A DNA stretch of 64,000 nucleotides from Paramylibacter kogurei (GCF_002742285.1 NZ_MDGM01000007.1:62001-126000); one strand, 5' to 3'; positions 53,913 to 63,741 are shown, numbered from the stretch's first letter. The notes: generated from the letters alone by a model not told the origin. Numbers and translations are program-made.

Positions 53913-53973
53913 ATACAATCCGATTCTTTGTATCTATAAATACAGATACAATATAGATTGTATCAATACAATC
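53913..53973. promoter_or_regulatory. ATACAAT half-site cluster between MocR and DUF1127 genes
   Basis: ATACAATC (53913-53920), TTGTATC (53929-53935), GATACAAT (from 53945) and the inverted repeat GATTGTAT-CA-ATACAATC (53956-53973) crowd the divergent promoter region. MocR proteins bind repeated ATAC-type half-sites, so this is a good candidate operator. Confidence 0.6.
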
Positions 53974-53987
53974 AGAAAGTTAGGACA

Positions 53988-54221
53988 ATGACACATTCAC
54001 AAACCAAAACCGCATATTTCGCTCATGATTTGGCAACACGCTCAACGCTTCCTGCGTTTGCGACACTGGCCATCAATGTTGCCCATGTGATTGTCGTTTG
54101 GAATGACCGCGCCAAGGCTCGAAAGGTTTTGCGCAATATGTCACCCGAACGCCTCGCCGATATTGGCATCACCCCGTCGCAAGCGGGGCAAGAATGCCAG
54201 AAACGTTTCTGGCACGCTTAA
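53988..54221 (+). CDS. DUF1127 (YjiS-like) small protein
   Basis: 77 residues with the DUF1127 signature at the C-terminus (WNDRAKARKVLRNMSPERLADIGITPSQA). Members in other alphaproteobacteria affect RNA turnover and phosphate or carbon metabolism. TTAGGAC precedes the ATG at 53988. The end of the gene contains an 18-base perfect palindrome (54196-54213). Confidence 0.82.
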   Translation: MTHSQTKTAYFAHDLATRSTLPAFATLAINVAHVIVVWNDRAKARKVLRNMSPERLADIGITPSQAGQECQKRFWHA

Positions 54222-54228
54222 CCCAATA

Positions 54229-54283
54229 CTATTGTTGCAAGTTGTAACAATAGGCGCGCGCTTTTGCTCCCCTTGGCGCGCGC
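54229..54283. terminator. Paired hairpins between DUF1127 and the convergent operon
   Basis: CTATTGTT/AACAATAG (54229-54236 with 54246-54253), then GCGCGCGC/GCGCGCGC (54254-54261 with 54276-54283) around TTTTGCTCCCCTTG. Probably ends transcripts from both sides. Confidence 0.6.
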
Positions 54284-54284
54284 A

Positions 54285-56705
54285 TCAACTGCGTAGCTTT
54301 TCCCCTGTTGGGTCAAATGGTGGCTGATCCAATAATGTGGCGCGATGCGGCTGACCCAAAATCGCAACATCAAACTGTGCCCCAGCAACCACATGTTCAG
54401 CCTTGATAAAACAAAGCGCGAGCGATTTTTCAACGGTATAGCCATAAGCACCCGAACTAACCCGACCAACGGGCGCACCATCGGGTAAAAACACAGGCTC
54501 CCCCCCCGATGCATCGGCGTTTTTCACATTCACTTCCAATATTACCAGTTTCTCACGGGGCGAATTTTGCGCCAATTTCGCATAGGCCGATTTGCCCAAA
54601 AATTCAGGCTTTTCCATTTTGATTAAGCGATCAAGCCCCACTTCTTGTGGCCAATATTCAGGGCTATATTCACGCCCCCAAGAACCATACCCTTTTTCAA
54701 TACGCAAACTGCCCAGCGCACGACTACCCACGGGGTGCACACCAAGATCAACACCCGTACCCAACAACGTGTTATAAAGCGAAAGCTGATCCTCAGATTT
54801 TATATAAAGCTCCCAACCCAAATCGCCCGTGAATGACACACGCATGGCAATCGCATCCAAACCCGCAATTGAAATTTGGCGCGAGCGCATGAATTTCCAA
54901 TCATCATTGGACAGGTTTTCCTGGGTCAATCGCGATAATAATTCTCGCGATTGAGGACCCGCAACATTGAACCCGCAATATTCATCTGTTCGGCTGTTGA
55001 ATGCCACGGTTTCAGGGCGCGGTATTTCATTAAAATAACGTTGATGATAGCGTTCCGCCATTCCAGAACCCACCATCCAATAATGATCTTCACCCAGCAT
55101 TGTAATGGTGAAATCACCCGCAATACCACCACGCACCCCGATCAAGGGGGTTAGGCAAGATCGCCCTATTTCCGTTGGTACATAATTGGCGACAATACGG
55201 TTCAACCAATCACGTGCACCTGATCCGACAATCTCGTATTTGGCAAAATTGGAAATATCAATTACGCCAACACCATTGCGCAATGAACGACATTCTTCGC
55301 CCACAGGTTCAAACCAATTCTGGCGATCAAAACCATATTCTTCGCCATTTTCAGCGCCCTCTCCCGCAAACCAAAGCGGATGTTCCCAGCCATAATTCAA
55401 CCCAAACACCGCCCCAAGTGATTTTTGTTTTTCATAAACGGGGCGCATTCGCATCGGGCGACCCGCCGTGCGCTCCTCATATGGAAAATGAATTTTAAAG
55501 CGGTTGGCATATTGATCCGCGACACGCGCGCGGGTGAAACCCTTGTCTGCCCAAGCGCCAAATCGCGCGACATCCCAAGGGAACATATCAAATTCTGGTT
55601 CACCCTCGACAATCCATTGTGCGGTCATCAACCCAAGCCCGCCCGATTGGCTAAACCCTGGAATGATACCATTGCAACAAAAGTATCCTTTTTTCTCTGG
55701 CACTGGACCATAAAGTGCTGCGCTGTCTGGCGACCAGATCATCGGGCCGTTAATGACGCGTTTTATGCCCACTTGTGCGGCTGCGGGCACGCGATCCATT
55801 GCGCGCATTACATTATCCATAATCCGATCCAAATCATCTGCGAATAATTCATGACCAAATCCCGCGGGCGTACCATTTTCGGCCCAGAACCGCATATCTT
55901 TTTCATAAGCACCGATCAGCAATCCGTTGCCCTCTTGTCGCATGTAATATTCGCCATCGCGATCTGCGACCGATGGTAATCGGCGCGACATTGCGGCGAT
56001 CTCTGGGATGGTTTCGGTGACCAAATATTGGTGCTCTGTTGGTTGTAATGGCAAATTGATCCCCGCCATCGCGGCGACCTCGCGCCCCCACAATCCAGCG
56101 ACATTCACCACCCATGGTGTGTGAATGGAACCCTTGGGCGTTACCACATCCCATGTCCCATCGCCACGTTGCGTTGTAGCGGTTACAGGGGTGAAGCGAT
56201 GGATTTCAGCGCCCATATTACGCGCACCCGCGGCATATGCATGGGTGACACCGCTTGGATCCACATTGCCACCATCTGGTTCAAACATCACGCAACGCAC
56301 ACCGTCAAAATTCACCAAAGGGTTCTTTTGCTGTGCTTCGTCAATCGACAGTTCATAAAAATCAGCGTTGAAATACCGCGCCTTGGCGGCCTGAATACGC
56401 AATTGGTGTTCGCGTTGTTCGGTTTGCGCCAGATAAAGCGATCCGGGTTGGAACACTCCGCATCCCTGACCCGTTTCCAGTTCCAGCTCTTTATACAGGT
56501 TCATCGTGTAATATTGCAGCTTGGATATATTGTTATTGTCATGCAGCCCATGCAAATTGGCCGCTGCGTGCCATGTAGACCCAGAAGTCAATTCATCGCG
56601 TTCTAATAAAACAACATCCCGCCAACCCAATTTTGCCAGATGGTACAAAATGGAACATCCAACCAAACCGCCACCGATCACCACCGCCTGTGCATGTGTG
56701 CGCAT
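54285..56705 (-). CDS. Dimethylglycine/sarcosine dehydrogenase-like FAD protein with GcvT C-terminus
   Basis: 806 residues. The N-terminal FAD-binding oxidoreductase (VVIGGGLVGCSILYHLAKLG, then ERDELTSGSTWHAAANLHGL with the flavin-linking-type His region) is fused to a GcvT-like folate-binding domain (about 430-806). Such enzymes demethylate dimethylglycine, sarcosine or related N-methyl amino acids and pass the methyl group to tetrahydrofolate. Start 56705 overlaps the small upstream gene by one base (TAATG). With the Rieske oxygenase upstream it suggests glycine-betaine-type demethylation; the substrate is inferred. Confidence 0.85.
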   Translation of the reverse strand: MRTHAQAVVIGGGLVGCSILYHLAKLGWRDVVLLERDELTSGSTWHAAANLHGLHDNNNISKLQYYTMNLYKELELETGQGCGVFQPGSLYLAQTEQREHQLRIQAAKARYFNADFYELSIDEAQQKNPLVNFDGVRCVMFEPDGGNVDPSGVTHAYAAGARNMGAEIHRFTPVTATTQRGDGTWDVVTPKGSIHTPWVVNVAGLWGREVAAMAGINLPLQPTEHQYLVTETIPEIAAMSRRLPSVADRDGEYYMRQEGNGLLIGAYEKDMRFWAENGTPAGFGHELFADDLDRIMDNVMRAMDRVPAAAQVGIKRVINGPMIWSPDSAALYGPVPEKKGYFCCNGIIPGFSQSGGLGLMTAQWIVEGEPEFDMFPWDVARFGAWADKGFTRARVADQYANRFKIHFPYEERTAGRPMRMRPVYEKQKSLGAVFGLNYGWEHPLWFAGEGAENGEEYGFDRQNWFEPVGEECRSLRNGVGVIDISNFAKYEIVGSGARDWLNRIVANYVPTEIGRSCLTPLIGVRGGIAGDFTITMLGEDHYWMVGSGMAERYHQRYFNEIPRPETVAFNSRTDEYCGFNVAGPQSRELLSRLTQENLSNDDWKFMRSRQISIAGLDAIAMRVSFTGDLGWELYIKSEDQLSLYNTLLGTGVDLGVHPVGSRALGSLRIEKGYGSWGREYSPEYWPQEVGLDRLIKMEKPEFLGKSAYAKLAQNSPREKLVILEVNVKNADASGGEPVFLPDGAPVGRVSSGAYGYTVEKSLALCFIKAEHVVAGAQFDVAILGQPHRATLLDQPPFDPTGEKLRS

Positions 56706-56935
56706 TATTCTTCTCTTCCATATTTCTTTAGTATTGCGTGAATTTGGCCAAGCTCTTCGCAATTGGATTCCAACGCAAAAACATAGGCATGGGTAAAATA
56801 AAAACAGGCCGTGTCAACCTGCCCAGCCTCCAACGCATTTTCACCCGCTTGTTTGTAAATATGCGCGATTTTCGCACCATCCTTGGCCGCATGTGCAGCC
56901 AGCAATTCACGGTTCAATGCCACAAGATCAACCAC
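56705..56935 (-). CDS. Small conserved-looking helical protein in the demethylase operon
   Basis: 76 residues starting at GTG, three predicted helices (LVALNRELLAAHAAKDGAKI; AHIYKQAGENALEAGQ; ACFYFTHAYVFALES), resembling a tetratricopeptide-like hairpin pair. It sits between, and is coupled to, the Rieske oxygenase and the flavoprotein genes, so it is probably an accessory or assembly factor. No family recognised. Confidence 0.7.
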   Translation of the reverse strand: MVDLVALNRELLAAHAAKDGAKIAHIYKQAGENALEAGQVDTACFYFTHAYVFALESNCEELGQIHAILKKYGREE

Positions 56936-56937
56936 GC

Positions 56938-58095
56938 CTAGGCTCGATTTTCGCGATGATTATCAACCTGTGTCGCCACCCATTCGTGGAACAAATGCGT
57001 GGGACCATCCATTGCTGGCGCGAATTTACCCCCATCAAAAAACCGCCCGTGGCGCCCTTTTTGCATCCCTTCAACGACAAAAATGTCTTCTTCAAATACT
57101 TCTTTCCAAAACGCGGTGTTTGTAGTGCGCAAATCCGCATAATCGTCGCCCGTGCATTCCGGTTTTGCGTAATAGATGGAAACATGTTCAACCGTGCGAT
57201 CAAGACTGACAGGTTCCAAAATTATTGCATATGTGTGATCACGATGGACGCCGAATAAAACATTCGGGAAAAATGAAATATATTCAGAACCAGTGTCCCA
57301 TTTGGCCGATAAATCGTCAAAATCTTTGAAACAACGTCCGTTATTATCCTTTAATTGGGTGTAAACAACGGAACCCTGCCCTGAAAATTTTTGGCGTTCT
57401 TCCAAGTGATAGTGATCTTCAAGTTTTGAAACCACATTCAATCCGGGGTGAACCCAAGGCAAATGATAGCTTTCGCAATAATTTTCGACGGCCAATTTCC
57501 AATTGCTTTTGACGGTCAGGTTAAAACAACTATCTTCACCCGCACTGTAAATCGGTTTGTCAAATTCCTGCCAGCGTTCCAATACGGCCGCATTCGCGAT
57601 TTCAAACGGTTCGGCATTACCTGAAATATTCACAAAAACCACATCCATATAAACATGTGATGGAATTTCGATCAGACCCAATTCCTTGCGGTTTATATTG
57701 TCATGTAAATTTTGCCCCGGCCCGCCCACATGAGGCGTGGAACGCAATCGTCCATCAAGCGCATAACACCATGAATGATACGGACAGCGGATCGTGCCGC
57801 GAATGTTGGATTTTTCCGAAACAAGGATCATTCCGCGATGGCGACAGGTGTTTTGATACACACGTATTTGCCCCGCATGGTCGCGTAGGATCAACAAAGG
57901 CATGCCCAAAAAATCCACAGGGTTTGCATCCCCTTCGTTCGGGATATCTTTGCCAAATCCAATGGCGGACCAATTTGCGAATAAAACTGCGTCGCGTTCT
58001 TCTTCAAAAACGGATTGGTCGATGTAATGTTCATTGGGAAGACCGCGCGCCACTTGTACAGGTTGTTTTACGGCGGATAAATCCGATACGGTCAT
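56938..58095 (-). CDS. Rieske non-haem iron oxygenase (GbcA/stachydrine-demethylase type)
   Basis: 385 residues. Rieske [2Fe-2S] ligands C84-x-H86 and C104-x2-H107 (CRHRG, CPYHSW); mononuclear iron histidines H211 and H216 in ESYHLPWVHPGL. This is the ring-hydroxylating-type oxygenase family that includes glycine betaine and stachydrine N-demethylases. First gene of a three-gene operon with the small protein and the dimethylglycine-dehydrogenase-like enzyme. No reductase component is adjacent. Exact methylated amine unknown. Confidence 0.83.
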   Translation of the reverse strand: MTVSDLSAVKQPVQVARGLPNEHYIDQSVFEEERDAVLFANWSAIGFGKDIPNEGDANPVDFLGMPLLILRDHAGQIRVYQNTCRHRGMILVSEKSNIRGTIRCPYHSWCYALDGRLRSTPHVGGPGQNLHDNINRKELGLIEIPSHVYMDVVFVNISGNAEPFEIANAAVLERWQEFDKPIYSAGEDSCFNLTVKSNWKLAVENYCESYHLPWVHPGLNVVSKLEDHYHLEERQKFSGQGSVVYTQLKDNNGRCFKDFDDLSAKWDTGSEYISFFPNVLFGVHRDHTYAIILEPVSLDRTVEHVSIYYAKPECTGDDYADLRTTNTAFWKEVFEEDIFVVEGMQKGRHGRFFDGGKFAPAMDGPTHLFHEWVATQVDNHRENRA

Positions 58096-58190
58096 GGGCG
58101 TATCCTTTGCAAATTGACGATAAACGCAATTTAGCGCAGCATTTCAATTTCCCGCAAATGAGTTTTATTGCAGTAATAGTTGAGAAGGAT

Positions 58191-59075
58191 TCAATTCAAA
58201 TTGCGCAACAACCATTCGCGCACCAATGCGGTTTGAACGGTGTTTTCATCACCAGAGTGGATCAGGTAAAACCGCCCCGGTGCAGCGCTTTTATAACGAC
58301 CAAGTACAACAAGTTCCCCCGCATCCAGTAACGGTGCAACCAAACGTTGCCAACCCAACACAACGCCTTGTCCATCCTTGGCCAATTGCAATGCAATGGT
58401 ATAATTGTTTACGCGATGACGCGTTGATAGATCACCATCATATTGCAGGGAATCGAACCAATTTCGCCAACTTGTCCAATTGGTTTCTTTTGCATCCAAA
58501 TGGATCAATGGCATCGCAGCGAGGTTATTTAATTGCGGTTCAGGCGAATGATTAAAGCCGGGCGAACAAAGCGGTAAAAGCACATCATTAAACAACACAT
58601 CATGGGGTTCGTCGGGCGTTGAAACACGGTATTCGATGATCAAATCCAGTGAAACCGGGCGTGTGAACGGGCGATCGCGTACTTGTTGATTTATTGTGAT
58701 TTCACCGTGGTCTCGCCAAAATTTGCTGATACGTGGGGTTAACCACAACGACGATACAGCAGTCGTTGCACCAATTGTGACGCTGTTGGGATCTGCGCGC
58801 AGTTGAACCGATTTAATGGCACGTGACATATCAAAAAAACCACGCGACAACGCGTCTTTTAACATCCAACCTTCGGGGGTGAGCTCGATCGCGCGGTGGC
58901 GACGGGTGAATAACTGCACGCCGAGTTCTTGTTCCAACGCTTTCACCTGATGGCTCACGGCACCTGGGGTGACGAACAATTCTGTCGCGGCATCCTTGAT
59001 TGACCCACAACGCGCAGCGCATTCAAAACTTTTGAGCATTTTTAACGATGGTAAATCATATGGATTGCGCGACAT
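58191..59075 (-). CDS. LysR-family regulator (GcvA-like)
   Basis: 294 residues. The N-terminal LysR HTH (LKSFECAARCGSIKDAATELFVTPGAVSHQVKALEQELGVQLF) is of the GcvA subgroup, which often controls glycine or one-carbon genes; the rest is a substrate-binding fold. It is 95 bases upstream of the Rieske gene on the same strand and is the likely operon regulator. Given in segments here; the motif spans residues 13-56. Confidence 0.85.
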   Translation of the reverse strand: MSRNPYDLPSLKMLKSFECAARCGSIKDAATELFVTPGAVSHQVKALEQELGVQLFTRRHRAIELTPEGWMLKDALSRGFFDMSRAIKSVQLRADPNSVTIGATTAVSSLWLTPRISKFWRDHGEITINQQVRDRPFTRPVSLDLIIEYRVSTPDEPHDVLFNDVLLPLCSPGFNHSPEPQLNNLAAMPLIHLDAKETNWTSWRNWFDSLQYDGDLSTRHRVNNYTIALQLAKDGQGVVLGWQRLVAPLLDAGELVVLGRYKSAAPGRFYLIHSGDENTVQTALVREWLLRNLN

Positions 59076-59197
59076 ATGGTATCCAAGTTAAGTTCAATTT
59101 AATTCAGTTTATTCGATTTTTTCGACTTGGTCTATTGAATCACAACTTGCATGAAAATCAGCCTTGCCCAATGGCGAAACTGCGGTATTCTCGCCGT

Positions 59198-59611
59198 ATG
59201 AAATCATTATTCCATCTTGCCTATAACGTCACCGATCTGGAAGCCACGCGAAGATTTTATGGCGATGTTTTAGGATGCAAAGAAGGGCGCAGCACCGATA
59301 GCTGGGTCGATTTTGATTTCTTTGGTCATCAAATTTCGCTGCATCTAGGCAAGCCATTTGTCACAGAAAACACAGGGCACGTTGGGGAACACATGGTGCC
59401 GATGCCCCATATGGGTATCGTGCTTTCGCTTCAGGATTGGTTGGCGCTTTCAGCGCGATTGCAAAGCGCAAAAGTGAAATTTGAAATTCCTCCGCAAGTG
59501 CGGTTCGAGGGCCAAGCAGGCGAACAACGTATCATGTTTTTTCGCGATCCTTCTGGAAACCCGATCGAAGCAAAGGGTTTTGCCGATTTTGACAAGGTAT
59601 TCGCAAGCTAG
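59198..59611 (+). CDS. VOC-family (glyoxalase/dioxygenase fold) protein
   Basis: 137 residues, two beta-alpha-beta-beta-beta modules. Opening FHLAYNVTDLEATRRFYGDV has a conserved metal-ligand His; FFRDPSGNPIEAKGF near the end has the matching Glu. An uncharacterised dioxygenase- or lyase-like member. Start 59198 is chosen by family fit; longer frames start upstream, but the added residues look non-coding. Confidence 0.82.
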   Translation: MKSLFHLAYNVTDLEATRRFYGDVLGCKEGRSTDSWVDFDFFGHQISLHLGKPFVTENTGHVGEHMVPMPHMGIVLSLQDWLALSARLQSAKVKFEIPPQVRFEGQAGEQRIMFFRDPSGNPIEAKGFADFDKVFAS

Positions 59612-59649
59612 GGCTTGACCAACGCCGCGCCGCCCTGCATCTGTAATCC

Positions 59650-59988
59650 ATGTTAATCTACAAAATTCTTCGCACGCCAGAATGGGCTGATTTGCAATCT
59701 AACGGCACCAGTAAGGGCGCACCCATCGACATTACTGATGGGTATATTCATTTTTCGACGGCAAAGCAGGCCAGTGAAACGGCAGCGAAACATTTTGCAG
59801 GCGAAGAAGAATTGTTATTGCTGGCCTTTGACAGCGATCAAATGGGCGATAAATTGAAATGGGAAACATCGCGCAACGATGATTTATTTCCACATTTATA
59901 TGCGCCTTTGTCGCTGTCTGATGCGGTGTGGGTGAAACCATTGCGATTAACCGAAACTGGCCATGTCTTTCCAGAAGAAATGCGATGA
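59650..59988 (+). CDS. DUF952 family protein
   Basis: 112 residues, [13 protein letters not shown] opening and [20 protein letters not shown] block, typical of DUF952. Function unknown; members share a fold with ADP-ribosyltransferase-like proteins. Its stop overlaps the pyrD start (ATGA), indicating a pyrD operon. Confidence 0.85.
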   Translation: MLIYKILRTPEWADLQSNGTSKGAPIDITDGYIHFSTAKQASETAAKHFAGEEELLLLAFDSDQMGDKLKWETSRNDDLFPHLYAPLSLSDAVWVKPLRLTETGHVFPEEMR

Positions 59989-61043
59989 ATCTAATAGAAA
60001 AAATGGGGCTGGCGGCCCTTTACCAGCTTGATCCCGAATTGGGGCATGGCATTGCGATCAAAGCATTAAAAATGGGGCTTGCACCCACAGGTGGCGCCAT
60101 AAGCAATGATCGACTTTCAACACGTATTGCGGGGTTGGAATTACCAAACCCCATTGGTTTGGCAGCGGGGTTTGACAAAAACGCAGAAGTAATCGCGCCT
60201 CTGTTAAAAACAGGTTTTGGCTTCATCGAAGTGGGGGCCGCAACACCATTGGCACAACCAGGCAATGCCAAACCACGCCTGTTTCGTCTGCGCGAAGATC
60301 AGGCATCGATCAATCGGTTCGGATTTAACAACGAGGGCATGCAAACAATCGCAACCCGTTTGGCCGAAAGACCAAAAAATGGTGTGGTTGGCATCAACCT
60401 TGGCGCAAATAAATCAAGCAGCCACCGTGCAATTGATTATGTGAAAGTGTTGGAACACTGCGGCCCATATGTTGATTTTGCCACTGTAAATGTGTCGTCG
60501 CCCAACACGGAAAAACTACGTGACCTACAAGGTGAACGTGCGTTGAATGCATTGTTATCAGGAGTGATGGAAACACGTGAAAATTTGGCACGGCCCATTC
60601 CCATTTTCCTAAAAATCGCACCCGATTTAAATGGTGAAGAAATCGCACAAATTGCCCAAGTGGCGAAACACAATCGTATTGATGCGATCATTGCAACCAA
60701 CACCACGTTGGATCGTGAAGGATTGCAAAGCAAACATGCAAATGAAGGTGGCGGCCTGTCTGGTGCGCCATTGTTTGAAAAATCTACGCGGGTTTTGGCG
60801 CAATTGGCACGTGAAACCGAAGGGGCTATTCCCTTGATCGGGGTTGGCGGTGTATCATCCGCTGCGCAGGCATTTGCGAAAATTCAGGCGGGCGCATCGG
60901 CGGTACAGCTTTATACCGCGCTGGTTTACCATGGATTTTCGCTGGCGAATGAAATTGTCCAAGGTTTGGATCAATTGTTGCAAGAAAAGAATTACGCCAA
61001 TGTCGCAGATGCGATTGGCACGGATATCGGAGCCTATTTATGA
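59985..61043 (+). CDS. pyrD: Quinone-dependent dihydroorotate dehydrogenase
   Basis: 352 residues, class 2 enzyme of pyrimidine synthesis oxidising dihydroorotate to orotate at the membrane quinone pool. The N-terminal helical membrane-association domain is followed by a TIM barrel with [24 protein letters not shown], and the catalytic-serine loop [17 protein letters not shown]-binding [12 protein letters not shown] lies near the end. Overlaps its neighbours on both sides by four bases. Confidence 0.93.
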   Translation: MNLIEKMGLAALYQLDPELGHGIAIKALKMGLAPTGGAISNDRLSTRIAGLELPNPIGLAAGFDKNAEVIAPLLKTGFGFIEVGAATPLAQPGNAKPRLFRLREDQASINRFGFNNEGMQTIATRLAERPKNGVVGINLGANKSSSHRAIDYVKVLEHCGPYVDFATVNVSSPNTEKLRDLQGERALNALLSGVMETRENLARPIPIFLKIAPDLNGEEIAQIAQVAKHNRIDAIIATNTTLDREGLQSKHANEGGGLSGAPLFEKSTRVLAQLARETEGAIPLIGVGGVSSAAQAFAKIQAGASAVQLYTALVYHGFSLANEIVQGLDQLLQEKNYANVADAIGTDIGAYL

Positions 61044-61384
61044 GCGCCACAATTTGGCATAACCCACGCTGTTCCAAATCTCGCCAAACATTGGCATTGA
61101 TCGATGCACAACGCGTTCCTGTGAAGATTTTTCCTTACACAAAACAAATCCCAACAGCGGATCAAATCGCGGATGTGTTAAGGTTGTTGGATATTCCCGC
61201 GATTGAATTGATGCGTACAGGTGAACGATTATTCAAGGAATTGGGCCTGTCCAAAACCGATGCGGACGATGTATTGATCAAGGCGATGGTGGAAAACCCG
61301 ATTTTAATCGAACGCCCAATTGTGATTGCCAATGGCAAGGCTGCGATTGGCCGCCCACCTGAAAACGTTTTGGATATCCTTTAA
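61040..61384 (+). CDS. arsC: ArsC/Spx-family reductase-like protein
   Basis: 114 residues, thioredoxin fold with the ArsC loop [16 protein letters not shown] (redox Cys at residue 11) and [12 protein letters not shown] near the C-terminus. Glutaredoxin-dependent arsenate reductase is the usual annotation; many chromosomal members far from ars genes have other or unknown roles. Last gene of the pyrD operon; it abuts the convergent MATE gene. Confidence 0.82.
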   Translation: MSATIWHNPRCSKSRQTLALIDAQRVPVKIFPYTKQIPTADQIADVLRLLDIPAIELMRTGERLFKELGLSKTDADDVLIKAMVENPILIERPIVIANGKAAIGRPPENVLDIL

Positions 61385-62710
61385 TCAGGCCGTATCGGCT
61401 GATGCTTCGAGTGCGGGATATTTCCACGCCAATGTGATTGTGCGCACAATATTCAATATCATCAAACTGGCCCAAAGCCCGTGATTGCCATAGGCTGGCA
61501 ACAAGATCAGAATGGAAACAACGTAAAACGCAAATGATATCAGCATCATATTGCGCATATCGGCCGTGCGTGTGGCACCGATAAATACCCCATCCAACAT
61601 CCACGCACCCACACCGATCATCGGGGCAATCACCATCCACGGCAGATAATGTTGCGCTGCCATCTGCACGGGTTCAGATTTCGCCATTAATGCGATCAAG
61701 AAACCACCGCCAAACCAAAATGCAATGCTGAGCACGATACAAATCAAAACGCCCCAAATGCTGGTTAAATATACCGCGCGGCGCAATCGAGTGCGATTTC
61801 TTGCACCCAGTGCATTGCCAACCAATGCCTCGGCACTGAATGCAAAACCATCCAATGCATAGGCAGTGATATTCAGAAATTGCAAAAGCACCTGATTTGC
61901 CGCCAAGGTCACATCATCAAATGATGAACCCAAGAACAGAAAGCTGACAAATGCGATTTCTAATAAGATCGAACGGATCATAATATCCCCGTTAACCGAC
62001 GCCATACGTGCCATTTTCACATGATCAAACACCCGCGCTTTGTCACGCCAATAACCACCCGAAAACCCAGCCCGAGCAAGCCATAGGCCAAGTGCCAAGC
62101 CAGACCATTCCGCGATGAAGGTTGCAAAGGCCACACCTTGAACGCCCCAATCAAATTGCAATACAAACAACAAATCCAACAGGATATTCAACCCGTTCAT
62201 CCAGAGTTGAAGCACCAAGACAGACCGTGTTTGTTCCTTTGCGATTAACCAACCGGTAATCCCAAACAGTGCAATCGCGGCAGGTGCACTGAAAATACGG
62301 ATGTGTAAATATTGCCTTGCGAGGTTTTCCACCTCTGGCGAGGCGGGTGCTGCCTTGAACGCGAGCCAAAACAGTGGCGCTTGTAAAACCACAAACACCA
62401 ACCCTGCACCAATGCCGATGATCATTGCGCGTGTTAACATTGCGCTGACTTCGCCGTGGTCATCCGCACCAATTGCCTGTGCGGTGAGCCCAGTTGTACC
62501 CATGCGTAAAAATCCAAACACCCAATAAATTGCGGTTAGGATAATCGCACCAATGCCAACGGCGCCAATCGGTGCAGCCAACCCCATTTGCCCAACCACA
62601 CCTGTATCAACGGCACCTAAAATCGGCACTGTTGCATTGGACAACACAATCGGAAGTGCAATTGTTAAAACACGTTTATGTGTCAAGGGTGTTGATCGCG
62701 TGGCAACCAT
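61385..62710 (-). CDS. MATE-family multidrug/metabolite exporter (DinF-like)
   Basis: 441 residues, 12 hydrophobic segments, MATE signatures such as LPIVLSNATVPILGAVDTGVVG at the N-terminus. Uses an ion gradient to expel cationic or other small compounds. Start 62710 (AAAGAAAG upstream) is taken over an in-frame ATG 58 codons earlier, which would add a non-MATE extension. Divergent from the first MerR gene. Confidence 0.85.
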   Translation of the reverse strand: MVATRSTPLTHKRVLTIALPIVLSNATVPILGAVDTGVVGQMGLAAPIGAVGIGAIILTAIYWVFGFLRMGTTGLTAQAIGADDHGEVSAMLTRAMIIGIGAGLVFVVLQAPLFWLAFKAAPASPEVENLARQYLHIRIFSAPAAIALFGITGWLIAKEQTRSVLVLQLWMNGLNILLDLLFVLQFDWGVQGVAFATFIAEWSGLALGLWLARAGFSGGYWRDKARVFDHVKMARMASVNGDIMIRSILLEIAFVSFLFLGSSFDDVTLAANQVLLQFLNITAYALDGFAFSAEALVGNALGARNRTRLRRAVYLTSIWGVLICIVLSIAFWFGGGFLIALMAKSEPVQMAAQHYLPWMVIAPMIGVGAWMLDGVFIGATRTADMRNMMLISFAFYVVSILILLPAYGNHGLWASLMILNIVRTITLAWKYPALEASADTA

Positions 62711-62822
62711 AATCTTTCTTTCATTTACCAAAAACTGACCAAATTCCATGACTAGGGTAATTGTACCGCTTGAAAAATGGAAAAATAACCGTAAAATCGC
62801 GGGAATTAACGTGGAACCAGAA

Positions 62823-63200
62823 ATGACGCAAAGTATTAAAACTCTTAAAGAAATGTGCGAAGAATTCGATGTCACGCCGCGCACGCTTCGTTATTACGAA
62901 TACATTGAATTGTTGTCACCTGAAAAACAGGGGCGCACGCGTCTTTATGGTGCCAAGGAACGTGCACGCATGAAATTAATCATGCGCGGGCGTCGTTTTG
63001 GTTTTTCATTGGAAGAAGTGCGCCAATGGCTTGAACTATACGATCAAGACCCATCGCAACGGGTTCAAATGGAATCTTTGCTCGAACGCAGCAAGGTGCG
63101 CATGAAAGATCTTCGCAATCGCAAAAAAGAGCTGGAAGAAGCCATTTCAGAGCTGCAAGATCTTATTAAAATTGCGAGCGAAAGCTTGGACAAAGACTAA
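62823..63200 (+). CDS. MerR-family regulator, first of tandem pair
   Basis: 125 residues from ATG 62823. MerR HTH (LKEMCEEFDVTPRTLRYYEYIELLSP) followed by a dimerisation coiled coil (SLLERSKVRMKDLRNRKKELEEAISEL). No metal-binding cysteines. In-frame codons upstream to 62748 look like promoter sequence. Together with the next gene it probably regulates fatty-acid or detoxification genes downstream; this is inferred from similar pairs seen in Rhodobacterales. Confidence 0.83.
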   Translation: MTQSIKTLKEMCEEFDVTPRTLRYYEYIELLSPEKQGRTRLYGAKERARMKLIMRGRRFGFSLEEVRQWLELYDQDPSQRVQMESLLERSKVRMKDLRNRKKELEEAISELQDLIKIASESLDKD

Positions 63201-63330
63201 TCCAGCACAATATGCGCAAAAAATAGCCATATTTCGTGACGCAAAGTCAAGCAAGTTGACGCGCCCAACACATATTGAAAATATAAACAAGCGTCTCCAC
63301 ATGACAATCACAACAACCACGGGGTGATTG

Positions 63331-63729
63331 ATGTCTTATCCAATTCTTACAATACGTGAAATGTGTGAACGCTTTGAAGTAACGGCAAGAGCTTTGCGAT
63401 TTTATGAAAGCAAAGGTTTGCTTAACCCATTGCGGGATGGATCGCGACGTTTGTATTCCAATACAGACTGCGCAAAGTTGAAATTAATACTACGTGCCAA
63501 ATTTTATGGCTTCTCACTCGAAGAAATATCACAGCTGCTCGAAATTTATCACAGCGATAATCTTGAATATAATAAACTTACTGCCATTGCGGATATTGCA
63601 CAAAAACAACTTGCTGCATTGGAAAAACAACAGACTGAATTAAATCGTGCGATTGAAAGTCTGCGCCACGAACTTGATACGGGGCTACGCGACTTGAAAA
63701 ATTGTGCGGTGCTGAAACAAGCCGCCTAA
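63331..63729 (+). CDS. MerR-family regulator, second of tandem pair
   Basis: 132 residues, HTH IREMCERFEVTARALRFYESKG, clearly paralogous to the preceding regulator (shared CERF/CEEF-x-VT-RxLR-YE, GFSLEE and coiled-coil tail). One cysteine near the C-terminus. Starts at ATG 63331 after GGGGTG. The two genes are separated by 130 bases and so can be expressed independently. Confidence 0.83.
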   Translation: MSYPILTIREMCERFEVTARALRFYESKGLLNPLRDGSRRLYSNTDCAKLKLILRAKFYGFSLEEISQLLEIYHSDNLEYNKLTAIADIAQKQLAALEKQQTELNRAIESLRHELDTGLRDLKNCAVLKQAA

Positions 63730-63741
63730 ATGGGTGCAACG

